Shown here: positions 8,455 to 16,286 of the stretch, in pieces | Numbering within the stretch: position 1 is the first letter of the stretch | How the letters are laid out: every line of letters starts with the position of its first letter | NCBI GenBank assembly: GCA_035515795.1 | Contig: DATJAY010000027.1 | Location: 62,001 to 126,000, forward strand | DNA from: Candidatus Acidiferrales bacterium | GTDB taxonomy: Bacteria; Bacteroidota; Ignavibacteria; Kryptoniales; JAKASW01 | Direction: 5' to 3' | DNA: 64,000 nucleotides | Notes under the pieces: model-generated | The model's database searches: none | The model's input: the letters and a program-made list of their open reading frames with translations, nothing else | What the model was told of the DNA's origin: nothing | Translations under genes and position numbers: made by a program

Positions 8455-10102
8455 AATGTTTGTTCTGTCAAATATGCTGTTTGGGGAAATGTTGCTGGGC
8501 TCCGATCATCAGGGAGCGATTAATAGATTTTTTGAAGCATACAATGTCAGGTCGTACAACAAATGCGGGTTCCATATCATTGCGAATTATTATGGCACAC
8601 CTGCTGACGAATTTAACGTCAAAGGCGTTTTGCAGGTCAGACCTCCTAATGATACCTTTGTGGTAAGTCCCTCCGGAAAATTCAGAATTCACTTCGACAC
8701 TACCGACATTAACGGAAACCAGCCGTTCCTTTATGATCCTGACGGAAACATAATACCAAATAGTACTTACGCTTTTATTGATTCAGTAGAAAATACTTGT
8801 GATTATGTATATCACGTTGAAGTAGATTCGCTTGGATTTCCTCCTCCACCCTCCGACAGCGGCGCGGGCGGCGGGAACGAATACGATATCTACGTACAGT
8901 CTTTGCCTGCGGGCGAATACGGTTACACGGACTACAATCCATCTCAGCCCCTAATTAACCGCATCAACCCGACTTACGCGGCGTGGAGTGTCATAAGAAA
9001 TGAATTCCAATCTACTTACACAAAGGGAATACCTGCCATGGAAGTCACGATTGCTCACGAATTTCATCACGGAATACAGGTGGGCAATTACGGTTTGTGG
9101 CAGCAGAAAGATTTGTGGTTCTATGAGCTCACATCAACGTGGATGGAGCAGGTCGTATATCCGGAGGTGAAAGATTATTACCAGTACCTCATTTATTTCT
9201 TCGACAATGTCGACAGACCATTCGACGATTACCAACAGTACAATTACGCCGGTTATGAACGATGCATCTTTGGAATCTTCGTTCAGTATGAATACGGCAC
9301 CTCCATGATGAAAAAAATTTGGGAAAAGATGGCACACGAGCCTCCGATCCCGGCTATCGAAGACGCGTTCACTGCGGCAGGGGACGATCCATCCTCGGTG
9401 TTTCAATTATTTGCCCAGCTGAATTATTTCACGAATTACAGAACTCAGATCGCGAGCCAATTCAACATCACGCCATATCCTCTCGGAGAAGACTATCCGT
9501 TGGTCAAGATCAGCATGTCAGATACTCTCTCAGGTAGCGGTGTTAGTTTCCCTGATTCCGCAATGAGACTGACGGAGCACTTTTATCAAATTTACTATAA
9601 CTCTGATACCTTCGGACTAACAGTGGTCAACAACAATTTTTCTGCAGCAATAAATGACGACAAGGAAAGCTTTCCATTTTTGGCAGGTATTTCTTTTGGC
9701 GGTCAAAATTGCGTAGAACAATTGGCCAACGGCTATTGTCTATTTTTTGCGGCTGCAAATCATAACGACTGGGGAATCATTCCGTTTATTTCGAATCAAG
9801 CTTTCGCGGAAAAAAACAACGGCGCATATCCGCAACCATTTAATCCATTACTATTTCTGCAACCATTAAAAATACCATATCCATTTTCTGATACGAATGA
9901 TGTAACCCTTTCTATTTTTAGCATATCAGGGACTCTAGTTAGAACGGAAAATAGTGCGCCGCTCTCTTTTCTTCGCGGCAGATGCGTCACGTGGGACGGG
10001 AAGGACAGCCGCGGAAAGATCGTCTCGACTGGAATTTATATCTACGTTTTGACTAATCGTTCAAAAACTGTTCTTGGAAAAATTGCCGTGGTGAAAAATT
10101 AG
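8432..10102 (+). CDS. Putative secreted zinc metalloprotease with FlgD-like C-terminal domain
   Basis: A 556-aa protein. The motif HEFHH in VTIAHEFHHGIQVGNYG (about residues 208-220) gives an HExxH zinc site, followed by WFYELTSTWMEQ, whose glutamate could be the third ligand; this is the arrangement of the MXAN_6640-like putative metalloproteases. The last 70 residues form a domain of the FlgD Ig-like/sorting-tag type, with the characteristic TWDGKDSRGKIVSTGIYIYVL. In Bacteroidota-related bacteria such tails often accompany secretion and surface attachment. The N-terminal signal sequence is weak from this start, so an alternative start inside the upstream overlap (in-frame ATG at 8453 or nearby) is possible. 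The overlap with the FG-GAP gene argues for joint function. Confidence 0.78.
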   Translation: MSLSTIFEMFVLSNMLFGEMLLGSDHQGAINRFFEAYNVRSYNKCGFHIIANYYGTPADEFNVKGVLQVRPPNDTFVVSPSGKFRIHFDTTDINGNQPFLYDPDGNIIPNSTYAFIDSVENTCDYVYHVEVDSLGFPPPPSDSGAGGGNEYDIYVQSLPAGEYGYTDYNPSQPLINRINPTYAAWSVIRNEFQSTYTKGIPAMEVTIAHEFHHGIQVGNYGLWQQKDLWFYELTSTWMEQVVYPEVKDYYQYLIYFFDNVDRPFDDYQQYNYAGYERCIFGIFVQYEYGTSMMKKIWEKMAHEPPIPAIEDAFTAAGDDPSSVFQLFAQLNYFTNYRTQIASQFNITPYPLGEDYPLVKISMSDTLSGSGVSFPDSAMRLTEHFYQIYYNSDTFGLTVVNNNFSAAINDDKESFPFLAGISFGGQNCVEQLANGYCLFFAAANHNDWGIIPFISNQAFAEKNNGAYPQPFNPLLFLQPLKIPYPFSDTNDVTLSIFSISGTLVRTENSAPLSFLRGRCVTWDGKDSRGKIVSTGIYIYVLTNRSKTVLGKIAVVKN

Positions 10103-10744
10103 ATGCTGCTGAAAGCAAAAGAACTCAAGAAAGTTTTCAACAGGAGGGTCGTCTTCGAGAATATTTCTTTCGAAGTAAAGACCGGTGAAGTCCTTTCGAT
10201 AACCGGACCCAACGGCAGCGGCAAGTCGACCATATCAAAAATTGTTTGCGGACTCCTGACACCAACGGCTGGCGAGATAAATCTCATCAACGACGGAAAA
10301 AATATCGGCCGGGATGAAATACATGAACATGTAGGATTTGTAGCACCTTATCTCGAACTCTATGGCGAATTCACAGCACTTGAAAACCTCGAGATAGAAG
10401 CCAAGGCTCGCGGATTGAAAAGGAGAGGAAACGACAGGCTTTCTGAAATTCTTGACCTTGTAGGATTGTTGAATAGAAGGAACGACGGACTCAGAAATTT
10501 TTCATCAGGAATGAAGCAGAGATTGAAATACGCCGCAGCACTCATGCATGAGCCCGAAGTGGTCGTTCTCGATGAGCCCACCGCAAACCTCGATGTAGCG
10601 GGGACTGAAATGGTATTTTCCCTCATAGAGAAACTGAGGAACGACAAGATAGTTGTGGTTGCAACCAACGATGAAAAGGAAGCCGCCCTCGGAGATGTGA
10701 AGGTCGTGCTCAAAAAGGATTTGAGAGCCGAAAATGACAGATGA
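10103..10744 (+). CDS. ABC transporter ATP-binding protein, CcmA-like
   Basis: A 213-aa ATPase subunit. It contains Walker [10 protein letters not shown] (about residues 34-42), the signature FSSGMKQRL, Walker B VVVLDEP and a following ATNDEKE segment in place of the usual H-loop. Its short length and signature region are closest to CcmA, the ATPase of the haem exporter used in cytochrome c maturation, but no CcmB/CcmC permease is adjacent. It begins directly after the metalloprotease stop and its end overlaps the copper ATPase start by 11 bp. Either the permease is encoded elsewhere or the subunit serves another exporter. Confidence 0.8.
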   Translation: MLLKAKELKKVFNRRVVFENISFEVKTGEVLSITGPNGSGKSTISKIVCGLLTPTAGEINLINDGKNIGRDEIHEHVGFVAPYLELYGEFTALENLEIEAKARGLKRRGNDRLSEILDLVGLLNRRNDGLRNFSSGMKQRLKYAAALMHEPEVVVLDEPTANLDVAGTEMVFSLIEKLRNDKIVVVATNDEKEAALGDVKVVLKKDLRAENDR

Positions 10745-13079
10745 TTCAGTAGACATGATGGAGCAGACCAGGAATAAGATAAAACTGACATTCCCTGTTG
10801 AAGGAATGACATGTGCTAGCTGCGTGCTGCGGGTTGAAAAAGCATTGAAAGGAGTCACGGGCGTCGCGGACGCAGTCGTTAATCTTGCAACCGAATCCGC
10901 GACCGTTGAAATAGAACCGGCAAAGGTCTCCGTTGACATTCTCAAGAAGGCCGTCACGGATGCCGGTTATAAAATTATCGACACTGCCGATGAAGTTGAC
11001 CCCGTGAGGGCAGAGACCGAATTACGGGAACGGGAATACAGAAATCTCCGGCGAAGATTTATCTTCGGCGCGATCCTGTCTTTGATTGTGATGGTTGGGA
11101 GTATGCCTGAACTCTTTCAATTTGTGAAAGTTGTTCCTCTGGAAATAAGAAATGTCACCCTGATGTTGCTCACCATTCCCGTCATGTTTTACGTCGGCGG
11201 CAAGTTTTTTAAAGGCTTTTGGACCGCCGCGAAGCATCGTACCACGGATATGAACACCCTCATCTCCATTGGAACTTTATCGGCGTTTATTTATAGCGCT
11301 GTAGCGACAATATGGCCAAACCTGTTTGTCTCTGCGGGCAAACCTGCCGACGTTTACTTCGATACGAGTGCAGTCATTATCACCTTAATCCTGTTGGGAA
11401 AAATTCTCGAAGCAAGGGCAAAATTGAAATCTTCAGAAGCAGTCAGAAAGCTGATCGCTCTTCAACCTGTGACTGCCCACCTTGCTGCCGACGGCGGAGA
11501 GATCGATGTTCCACTAAGCATAGTCCAGGTGGGCAACGTACTGAGGGTGAAGCCGGGAGAAAAAATTCCGGTCGATGGCAAAATCTTGAATGGTTTCGCC
11601 ACGGTAGATGAATCCATGTTGACCGGAGAAAGTGTTCCGGTGGAACGAACCGTAGGAGCAACGCTTCTCGGTGGCACAGTCTGTCTTGACGGCACGATAT
11701 TGATTCAGGCAGAGAAGGTGGGAAAGGAAAGTTTTGTTGCTCGTGTCGCGAAACTTGTTGAAGAAGCCCAGACATCCAAGCCGCACGTGCAGAGGCTTGT
11801 CGATAGAGTTGCATCTGTATTCGTTCCTGTCGTCATTGTCGTGGCGGTCATCTCTGCCGCTGCCTGGGCTATTTTCGGTCCGCCGCCCGTTCATGCGCTG
11901 ATGGCTTTTGTTGCGGTATTGATCGTCGCATGTCCCTGTGCACTCGGTTTAGCGACGCCGACTGCTATCATGGTCGGCACGGGCCGAGGCGCAGAAATGG
12001 GGACACTCATCAGGGACAGCGACACGCTGGAACAGGCGCGCAAGATTACCAGCGTCATATTTGACAAGACCGGCACACTTACCGTAGGAGAAATGAAAGT
12101 CGTTGAGATAATTCCGTTTGTCGGGGACCCCGAAGCTGGGAACAAAATATCTGAAGACGATTTGCTTAGACTGTCGGCTGTTGCGGAAGCTCACTCGACT
12201 CATCCGCTCGGGAAAGCAGTCGTCGAAGAAGCCCGACGACGCGGCTTGAATCACGCTCTGCTGGAAAATAACTCCACCGAAAATACGTCCTTCAAATCAT
12301 TTACAGGAAAAGGGGTTGAGAAAATTACGCGGGAAGATGCCGGCCAAAGAGTTCTCCGCGTCGGGAAACTTTATTTTGTATTCCCGGGCGAAATGCCAAA
12401 TTCGAAATTCCAGGAAAAGGTCTTGCAGCGAATGCAGGAGTTGACGGCATCAGTTCTCTATGTCTCAAGTCGATGCGCACCTTCCGACAAGCCGGAAATT
12501 CTCGGCGCAGTCCTGGTAAGCGATTATGTAAGAGATGATGCGGCATCGACAGTTAACAGAGTGAAGCGGCTCGGATTGAAAACATATTTGCTTACCGGAG
12601 ACGGAGAAGGAGCGGCGAAGAGAATCGCCGAGCTTGTCGATGTAGACGGTTACTTTGCCAACGTCTCGCCGGAAGGAAAACTGAATAAAATAAAAGAGCT
12701 GCAAAGCAGCGGGGAAGTCGTCGCGTTCGTCGGGGATGGGATCAACGATGCGCCGGCGTTGACGCAGGCAGATATTGGCATCGCGATGGCGAACGGGACT
12801 GACATCGCCGTCGAATCCTCGGATGTCACACTCGTGAGGAATGAACTCAGCCTCGTACCACGATCCATTCTTTTGTCGAGAAAGACTATTAAAGTAATTA
12901 AACAAAATTTGTTCTGGGCGTTTTTCTACAATATCTTATTGATACCGCTTGCCGCAGGGGTTTTCTATCCGCTCACGGGCTGGCAGCTGAATCCGATGTT
13001 CGCTTCGGTCGCCATGGCGCTGAGTTCCGTCAGCGTTGTAAGCAACTCGCTGCGGCTGAAGAGAATAAAAATCACATAA
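10734..13079 (+). CDS. copA: Copper-translocating P1B-type ATPase
   Basis: A 781-aa heavy-metal pump. An N-terminal HMA domain carries the GMTCASC copper site (about residues 24-30). The membrane domain has eight predicted segments with the CPC metal motif near residue 400 ([13 protein letters not shown]). The phosphorylation motif DKTGTLT lies near residue 443, the SxHPL nucleotide-binding motif is present as THPLGKA, and the hinge motif is [10 protein letters not shown]. The CPC plus the GMTCxxC domain mark it as Cu+-exporting. The ATG start is fixed by the conserved N-terminus and lies inside the end of the CcmA-like gene. A small copper chaperone gene follows 20 bp later, forming an export pair. 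Confidence 0.95.
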   Translation: MTDDSVDMMEQTRNKIKLTFPVEGMTCASCVLRVEKALKGVTGVADAVVNLATESATVEIEPAKVSVDILKKAVTDAGYKIIDTADEVDPVRAETELREREYRNLRRRFIFGAILSLIVMVGSMPELFQFVKVVPLEIRNVTLMLLTIPVMFYVGGKFFKGFWTAAKHRTTDMNTLISIGTLSAFIYSAVATIWPNLFVSAGKPADVYFDTSAVIITLILLGKILEARAKLKSSEAVRKLIALQPVTAHLAADGGEIDVPLSIVQVGNVLRVKPGEKIPVDGKILNGFATVDESMLTGESVPVERTVGATLLGGTVCLDGTILIQAEKVGKESFVARVAKLVEEAQTSKPHVQRLVDRVASVFVPVVIVVAVISAAAWAIFGPPPVHALMAFVAVLIVACPCALGLATPTAIMVGTGRGAEMGTLIRDSDTLEQARKITSVIFDKTGTLTVGEMKVVEIIPFVGDPEAGNKISEDDLLRLSAVAEAHSTHPLGKAVVEEARRRGLNHALLENNSTENTSFKSFTGKGVEKITREDAGQRVLRVGKLYFVFPGEMPNSKFQEKVLQRMQELTASVLYVSSRCAPSDKPEILGAVLVSDYVRDDAASTVNRVKRLGLKTYLLTGDGEGAAKRIAELVDVDGYFANVSPEGKLNKIKELQSSGEVVAFVGDGINDAPALTQADIGIAMANGTDIAVESSDVTLVRNELSLVPRSILLSRKTIKVIKQNLFWAFFYNILLIPLAAGVFYPLTGWQLNPMFASVAMALSSVSVVSNSLRLKRIKIT

Positions 13080-13099
13080 TCGCCAAATACAAGGAGACG

Positions 13100-13324
13100 T
13101 TGATGTTTGGTTTTGTAAAGAAGAAGAAAGTTTTGAACGTAGAAGGAATGACATGTCATCACTGCGAGATGACCGTCGAAAAAGCTCTGCTCGAAGTTGC
13201 GGGCGTCAAAAGCGCGAAGGCAGACCATGCTGCCAAGAGTGTTGAGGTGGAGTATAAGAATGAACTCGATCTAAATAAAGTAAGAGAGAAAATCGCGAAG
13301 GCGGGCTATAGATTAGCCGGATGA
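13100..13324 (+). CDS. copZ: Copper chaperone (CopZ-like HMA protein)
   Basis: A 74-aa single-domain HMA protein. It has the metal-binding motif GMTCHHC at residues 15-21 and the beta-alpha-beta-beta-alpha-beta pattern, ending in IAKAGYRLAG. Such proteins deliver Cu+ to the N-terminal domain of CopA, encoded just upstream, here with a very similar GMTCASC site. An AAGGAGA ribosome-binding site precedes the ATG. The N-terminal residues MFGFVKKKK add a short basic extension. No copper-responsive repressor gene is visible nearby. Confidence 0.92.
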   Translation: MMFGFVKKKKVLNVEGMTCHHCEMTVEKALLEVAGVKSAKADHAAKSVEVEYKNELDLNKVREKIAKAGYRLAG

Positions 13325-13525
13325 TAAAATATTTTTCGCAAAAACGAACCAGGGGAGCTGATTTGCTGTAGTGGTTTGGGGATCCCGTCCTTCCGTCGAA
13401 TCTTGTCGCCGCAAAAGTGGCTCGTAGTAATTCAAGAAGTTTCAACAGGCTGAATCGCCGGACGATTCCCTCACAGAGTAATATCACCTCCGCTCGATGC
13501 GCTAACTGACCTGCGGGTCGCAGAA

Positions 13526-13792
13526 AATTCTCCGCTTGTTTCGCAGAATGGCCCGCTGATTGTGCAGAGTCTTCCGCTTGTTGTGAAAAATGGCCCGCTG
13601 GCTGCATGGAATTGCCCGCTGGTTGTGAAAAATGGCCCGCTGATCGCGCAAAGTCTTCCGCTCGCTGCGCCGAATCCTCCGCTGGTTATGCCGAACTCTC
13701 CGCTGGAAACGCTGAATCAATTGTTGGTTGCGAAAAGGCTTCCGACGGAGCTGCAGGCTTGTCCGCCGGCTCCGCAAGGCTCTCTGCCTTAA
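13526..13792. repeat. Degenerate 21-bp tandem repeat (about 12.7 units)
   Basis: Twelve consecutive 21-bp units plus a partial one begin at 13526, 13547, 13568, 13589, 13610, 13631, 13652, 13673, 13694, 13715, 13736, 13757 and 13778. The common core is AATnnnCCGCTnGTTGTGnAA, with CCGCT the best conserved part. Units decay toward the right end. In the plus frame beginning with GTG at 13562 the array reads as heptapeptides of the pattern (N/S)-x-P-L-x-x-x and ends at a TAA at 13790-13792. Neither a ribosome-binding site nor a plausible start is seen, so I annotate it as a repeat rather than a gene. Confidence 0.85.
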
Positions 13793-13844
13793 AAGGGAAA
13801 GTCCTTTTTCATTGGGAGAGGACATATTTCGCCTGAGCTGGTAC

Positions 13845-13965
13845 TGGCTCAGTTTGATAGTTCCAAGCAAAATAACGATTGTCATGCCAGCGAAAGCTGG
13901 CATCCAGAACCAAAGAAATGGATTCCGGCTTCCGCCGGAATGACCCCGGGATCGAAACTGAGCCA
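13845..13965. repeat. REP-type palindromic element flanked by inverted repeats (MITE-like)
   Basis: Two hairpins with 8-bp perfect stems lie side by side: ATGCCAGC-GAAA-GCTGGCAT at 13884-13903 and ATTCCGGC-TTCC-GCCGGAAT at 13922-13941. They are bracketed by GTCAT (13881-13885) and ATGAC (13940-13944). This is the layout of dispersed REP/BIME-type intergenic repeats. Outside it, TGGCTCAGTTTGAT (13845-13858) and ATCGAAACTGAGCCA (13951-13965) form an inverted repeat with a single-base indel, so the whole 121 bp could be a mobile unit. No transposase gene is inside. Confidence 0.7.
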
Positions 13966-14190
13966 CTACCTCTGAGCTGCTAAGGTTGACTATGCGGTGG
14001 GGACAATTTATATTTTTAGCGGAATGAAAAGCGTCGTGTGGTACACTGGGGGAATGAATGGAGTTCCATAGGTTTCAGATTTAAAAAAAACGACACTATG
14101 TTTGGTTTTCCAATAGTTAGGCGAAAATGGCGGCTGCAAAAATCATTTTAACATCCATTACATTGAATCTCAATCAATGAAAGGAGACTC

Positions 14191-14508
14191 ATGAATACCA
14201 TCGATGATTTGCAAGTAACTTTGATACAGCTATTGGATTCCATAGGGAAGTACAAACTAGAACCAAAAAAGGGCTCCATTCACGTTCTTCGAGAACGAGC
14301 TTTTATTGCAATCCATCCCAAGAAGAGCTACCTGGGCGTGAATGTCGTCCTCGACCGTTCCAAAGCTGCTCCATCAGCGAGCAAGGTCGAAAAAGTCTCA
14401 GCGAACAGATTTCATCACTTCTACAAAATCACTGACAAGCGGGAGTTGAATAGCTCATTCGCTCGATTGCTAAAAGAGGCATTCGATCTCGCTCAACCGA
14501 AAAAGTAA
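14191..14508 (+). CDS. DUF5655-like small protein
   Basis: A 105-aa cytosolic protein. The alternation of KGSIHVLRERAFIAIHPKKSYLGVNVVL followed by KVEKVSANRFHHFYKITDKRELNSSFARLLKEAFDLA resembles DUF5655, a small domain of unknown function often found next to nucleic-acid-related or mobile genes. A clear AAAGGAGAC ribosome-binding site precedes the ATG. The gene is the first of two within the inverted-repeat-bounded unit. Family assignment is from pattern memory and needs a profile search; the function is unknown. Confidence 0.6.
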   Translation: MNTIDDLQVTLIQLLDSIGKYKLEPKKGSIHVLRERAFIAIHPKKSYLGVNVVLDRSKAAPSASKVEKVSANRFHHFYKITDKRELNSSFARLLKEAFDLAQPKK

Positions 14509-14520
14509 AGGATGGTTCAA

Positions 14521-14829
14521 ATGTCACGACTAAGAGTTGGTTCCATAGCAGGGTTGGCTTTTGGAATTATTGACATCATTCCAATGCTGTTTATGGATTT
14601 ACCGAATCGCAATGTTGCAATGGTTGGAGCTTTTACGAGCCGCTTTGCAATAGGTTTTCTAATTCCTAATACAACGCTTCCCTTTGCAGGATGGCTCAAT
14701 GGACTTCTCATCAGCTTATTGATTAGTATTCCTGATGCAATCATAACAGGTTCATTCGTGCCGATACTTGGTTTTGGAGCGGTAGGTGGAATCGTCATAG
14801 GTTTAATCGTCAACAGAAAGAAGCAGTGA
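14521..14829 (+). CDS. Small membrane protein, three predicted spans
   Basis: A 102-aa hydrophobic protein with membrane segments at about residues 8-28, 35-65 (broad, around FAIGFLIPNTTLPFAGWLNGLLISLLISI) and 75-95, ending in a basic NRKKQ tail that should lie in the cytoplasm. I choose ATG 14521 rather than ATG 14512 because the AAAGGA at 14507-14512 is correctly spaced for 14521. I do not recognise a family. It shares the inverted-repeat-bounded unit with the DUF5655-like gene, as is common for cassette-borne small membrane proteins. Confidence 0.65.
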   Translation: MSRLRVGSIAGLAFGIIDIIPMLFMDLPNRNVAMVGAFTSRFAIGFLIPNTTLPFAGWLNGLLISLLISIPDAIITGSFVPILGFGAVGGIVIGLIVNRKKQ

Positions 14830-14992
14830 TGGAGCCGCCACTTCGCCTAACATGTAGAAAAAAGACACTCAACATTTTCAGCGGATCGTGTTCGCTTAAT
14901 CCGCCAGAAAATAAAATGGCGGACTACTTGTTTCTGCGGGACGTTATCTGTCATGCGTGGCGACACTTCTTAAACACAACTCAAAGTCAGGT

Positions 14993-15160
14993 ATGCTTAT
15001 GAGATCCTTGGTTTTATTCTTGCTTATCACTGCGGGATGTGCTTCCCATTCCCCTCGGGTTCATACTCAGGGAACTGATTTTACCGTCCTTGATTCGACC
15101 TTTGCGGGTCAGATGGTCAGGCAGTGTTCAAGGTGGGCGCCGACAATAAAACGCACGTGA
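14993..15160 (+). CDS. Small putative lipoprotein
   Basis: A 55-aa ORF with a short signal sequence ending in a lipobox: MLMRSLVLFLLITAGCASH, cysteine at about residue 16. After lipidation fewer than 40 residues remain. I start it at ATG 14993 (ATG 14999 is equally possible) because the longer GTG frame at 14957 puts a charged stretch before the hydrophobic core. Its end overlaps the next gene by 4 bp (GTGA). It may be the intact small lipoprotein it appears to be, or the front part of a larger broken gene. Confidence 0.5.
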   Translation: MLMRSLVLFLLITAGCASHSPRVHTQGTDFTVLDSTFAGQMVRQCSRWAPTIKRT

Positions 15161-15621
15161 ACAAAGTTCAGGATTTATATAGGGCAGTTATCCTTTTGGC
15201 AGTTTGCTTGACTTCCGTGCAAGCGCAAGAGAAACCCCGCTCGACTTGTTTCAGCGCACGGCCGATCGATGGCTGGGACTCTCTTGTGGCTCGGATCAAG
15301 TATACTGAAATTTTTCTGCGCGCAGGAGCTCATGGCTCTGTCGGCGTGGGATTTCGCGTTGACACTTCAGGTACGATCGATGGCCCGATTTATGTGAAAA
15401 CAACTGAACACTACCTTGTCGATCTGGTCCGCGACGCGGTAAGAGCCACTCGCTGGCAACCCGCAATGAAAATGGGTGAGCGTGAAGTCAGCATAGTTTC
15501 ATTTCGCGTTGACTTCACATTGCTCCCGGACACGGTTCAAATAAGGAGCTATACTGGTAAAGACACTGTTCTGTGCAGGGACGTTCGTTCCAAAATTCAT
15601 ATAGAAATACGGCAATACTAA
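15157..15621 (+). CDS. Secreted TonB-C-terminal-domain-like protein
   Basis: A 154-aa protein. The GTG at 15157 overlaps the preceding stop and places a signal peptide at the N-terminus (YRAVILLAVCLTSVQAQ), which is why I prefer it to the GTG at 15124. The mature part, with GSVGVGFRVDTSGTIDGPIYVK and DLVRDAVRATRWQPAMKMGEREVSIVSFRVDF, has the strand-helix-strand pattern of the TonB C-terminal domain (energy-transducer type). Without a membrane anchor or Pro-rich linker it cannot act as a classical TonB; free-standing versions are common in Bacteroidota-like genomes and their role is unclear. Confidence 0.65.
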   Translation: MNKVQDLYRAVILLAVCLTSVQAQEKPRSTCFSARPIDGWDSLVARIKYTEIFLRAGAHGSVGVGFRVDTSGTIDGPIYVKTTEHYLVDLVRDAVRATRWQPAMKMGEREVSIVSFRVDFTLLPDTVQIRSYTGKDTVLCRDVRSKIHIEIRQY

Positions 15622-15810
15622 GTATGAAACTCATTCGGCCGTTTCACCGCCGTTGACGTTGGTTGCTCAAGTTCAAATGAAACCATCAAAGTGCCGATTG
15701 ATGAAAGTCGAGCCCTTCCGAGTACAGTCGCGACAAATGATCGTTATGTATTGTGCTAAAGAACACACCACCGGAACAAGAACGGGACAATTTTGTGTTA
15801 GAAGAACTGT

Positions 15811-16251
15811 ATGTCACTAAGTAGAAGAAGTTTCTTGAATCGAATACTCGCCGGGGGTGCAGCCATCTTCAGCGCGTACGTAATTTATCCCGTTATCAGA
15901 TTTCTTATTCCGCCTCCAGTGCCGCTCGATGCGCAAACGAGAGTCCAGGCGGCAACGATCGACGAGCTGAAACCGAACTCAGCAAAGTTTTTCAGGTTTC
16001 TAGATAAGCCGGCTGTTCTGGTTCACCTCCAAAACGGCAGTTACGAAGCGCTGTCTGCAAAATGCACTCACCTCGGATGCACCGTCGCATTCGAACAGGA
16101 CAAAGACATATTCTATTGCAACTGCCACGGGAGCCAGTTCAACATCGACGGAAAAGTCATCAAAGGACCTGCAGCGCTGCCGCTGACTCAGTATGCCGTC
16201 TCAGTTTCAGGAGACGATATTTTTGTGACCACTCAAAACCAGCAGGTGTAG
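15811..16251 (+). CDS. petC: Rieske iron-sulfur protein of a quinol oxidase (bc/b6f-like) complex
   Basis: A 146-aa Rieske protein that passes electrons from quinol to a downstream carrier. The N-terminus has a twin-arginine-like SRRSFL motif followed by a single membrane segment (residues 12-32) that anchors it. The 2Fe-2S ligands are visible in CTHLGC (about 85-90) and CNCHGS (about 103-108). An AGAAGA ribosome-binding site precedes the ATG. Cytochrome b follows 35 bp downstream, the petC-petB order also known from green sulfur bacteria. No cytochrome c1 or cytochrome f gene is present in the neighbourhood. Confidence 0.95.
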   Translation: MSLSRRSFLNRILAGGAAIFSAYVIYPVIRFLIPPPVPLDAQTRVQAATIDELKPNSAKFFRFLDKPAVLVHLQNGSYEALSAKCTHLGCTVAFEQDKDIFYCNCHGSQFNIDGKVIKGPAALPLTQYAVSVSGDDIFVTTQNQQV

Positions 16252-16286
16252 GAATTGAAAGAGCAAGCCAGCGGAATGATAGAGTA

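Larger units (their letters stand above)
13325..14190. other. Gene-free accessory stretch with repeats
   Basis: I see no convincing gene here. The first 180 bp show nothing recognisable. 13526-13792 is a 21-bp minisatellite, 13845-13965 is a REP-type palindromic element between inverted repeats, and 14116-14137 is the left arm of an inverted repeat that bounds the following two-gene unit. Long open frames occur on both strands in this stretch, but they follow from the 21-bp period, which is a multiple of three and free of stop codons. Confidence 0.75.
14116..14851. mobile_element. Two-gene unit bounded by inverted repeats; integron-cassette-like
   Basis: GTTAGGCGAAAATGGCGGCT (from 14116) and its near-perfect inverse ending in CTTCGCCTAAC at 14851 bracket two short genes. 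GTTAGGC fits the integron core-site consensus GTTRRRY, and GCCTAAC fits the inverse core RYYYAAC. To the right, 14845-14949 can fold like an attC site: TAAC (14848-14851) and GTTA (14943-14946) at the ends, then AGAAAAAAG pairing imperfectly with CTTGTTTCT, then inner hairpins. The right core GTTATCT departs from consensus and no integrase is in the window, so the class of element is uncertain. Confidence 0.4.

Noticed and set aside
13502-13966. 154-codon minus-strand ORF rich in Arg, and two plus-strand ORFs of about 76 codons in the same place
   Set aside because: They arise from the stop-free 21-bp repeat and from the REP element (the usual PAFAGMT-like translation); no ribosome-binding site or family likeness.
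16062-16286. 75-codon N-terminal extension of cytochrome b
   Set aside because: It overlaps the Rieske gene in another frame, is rich in Arg/His without family likeness, and a family-typical start exists at 16287.
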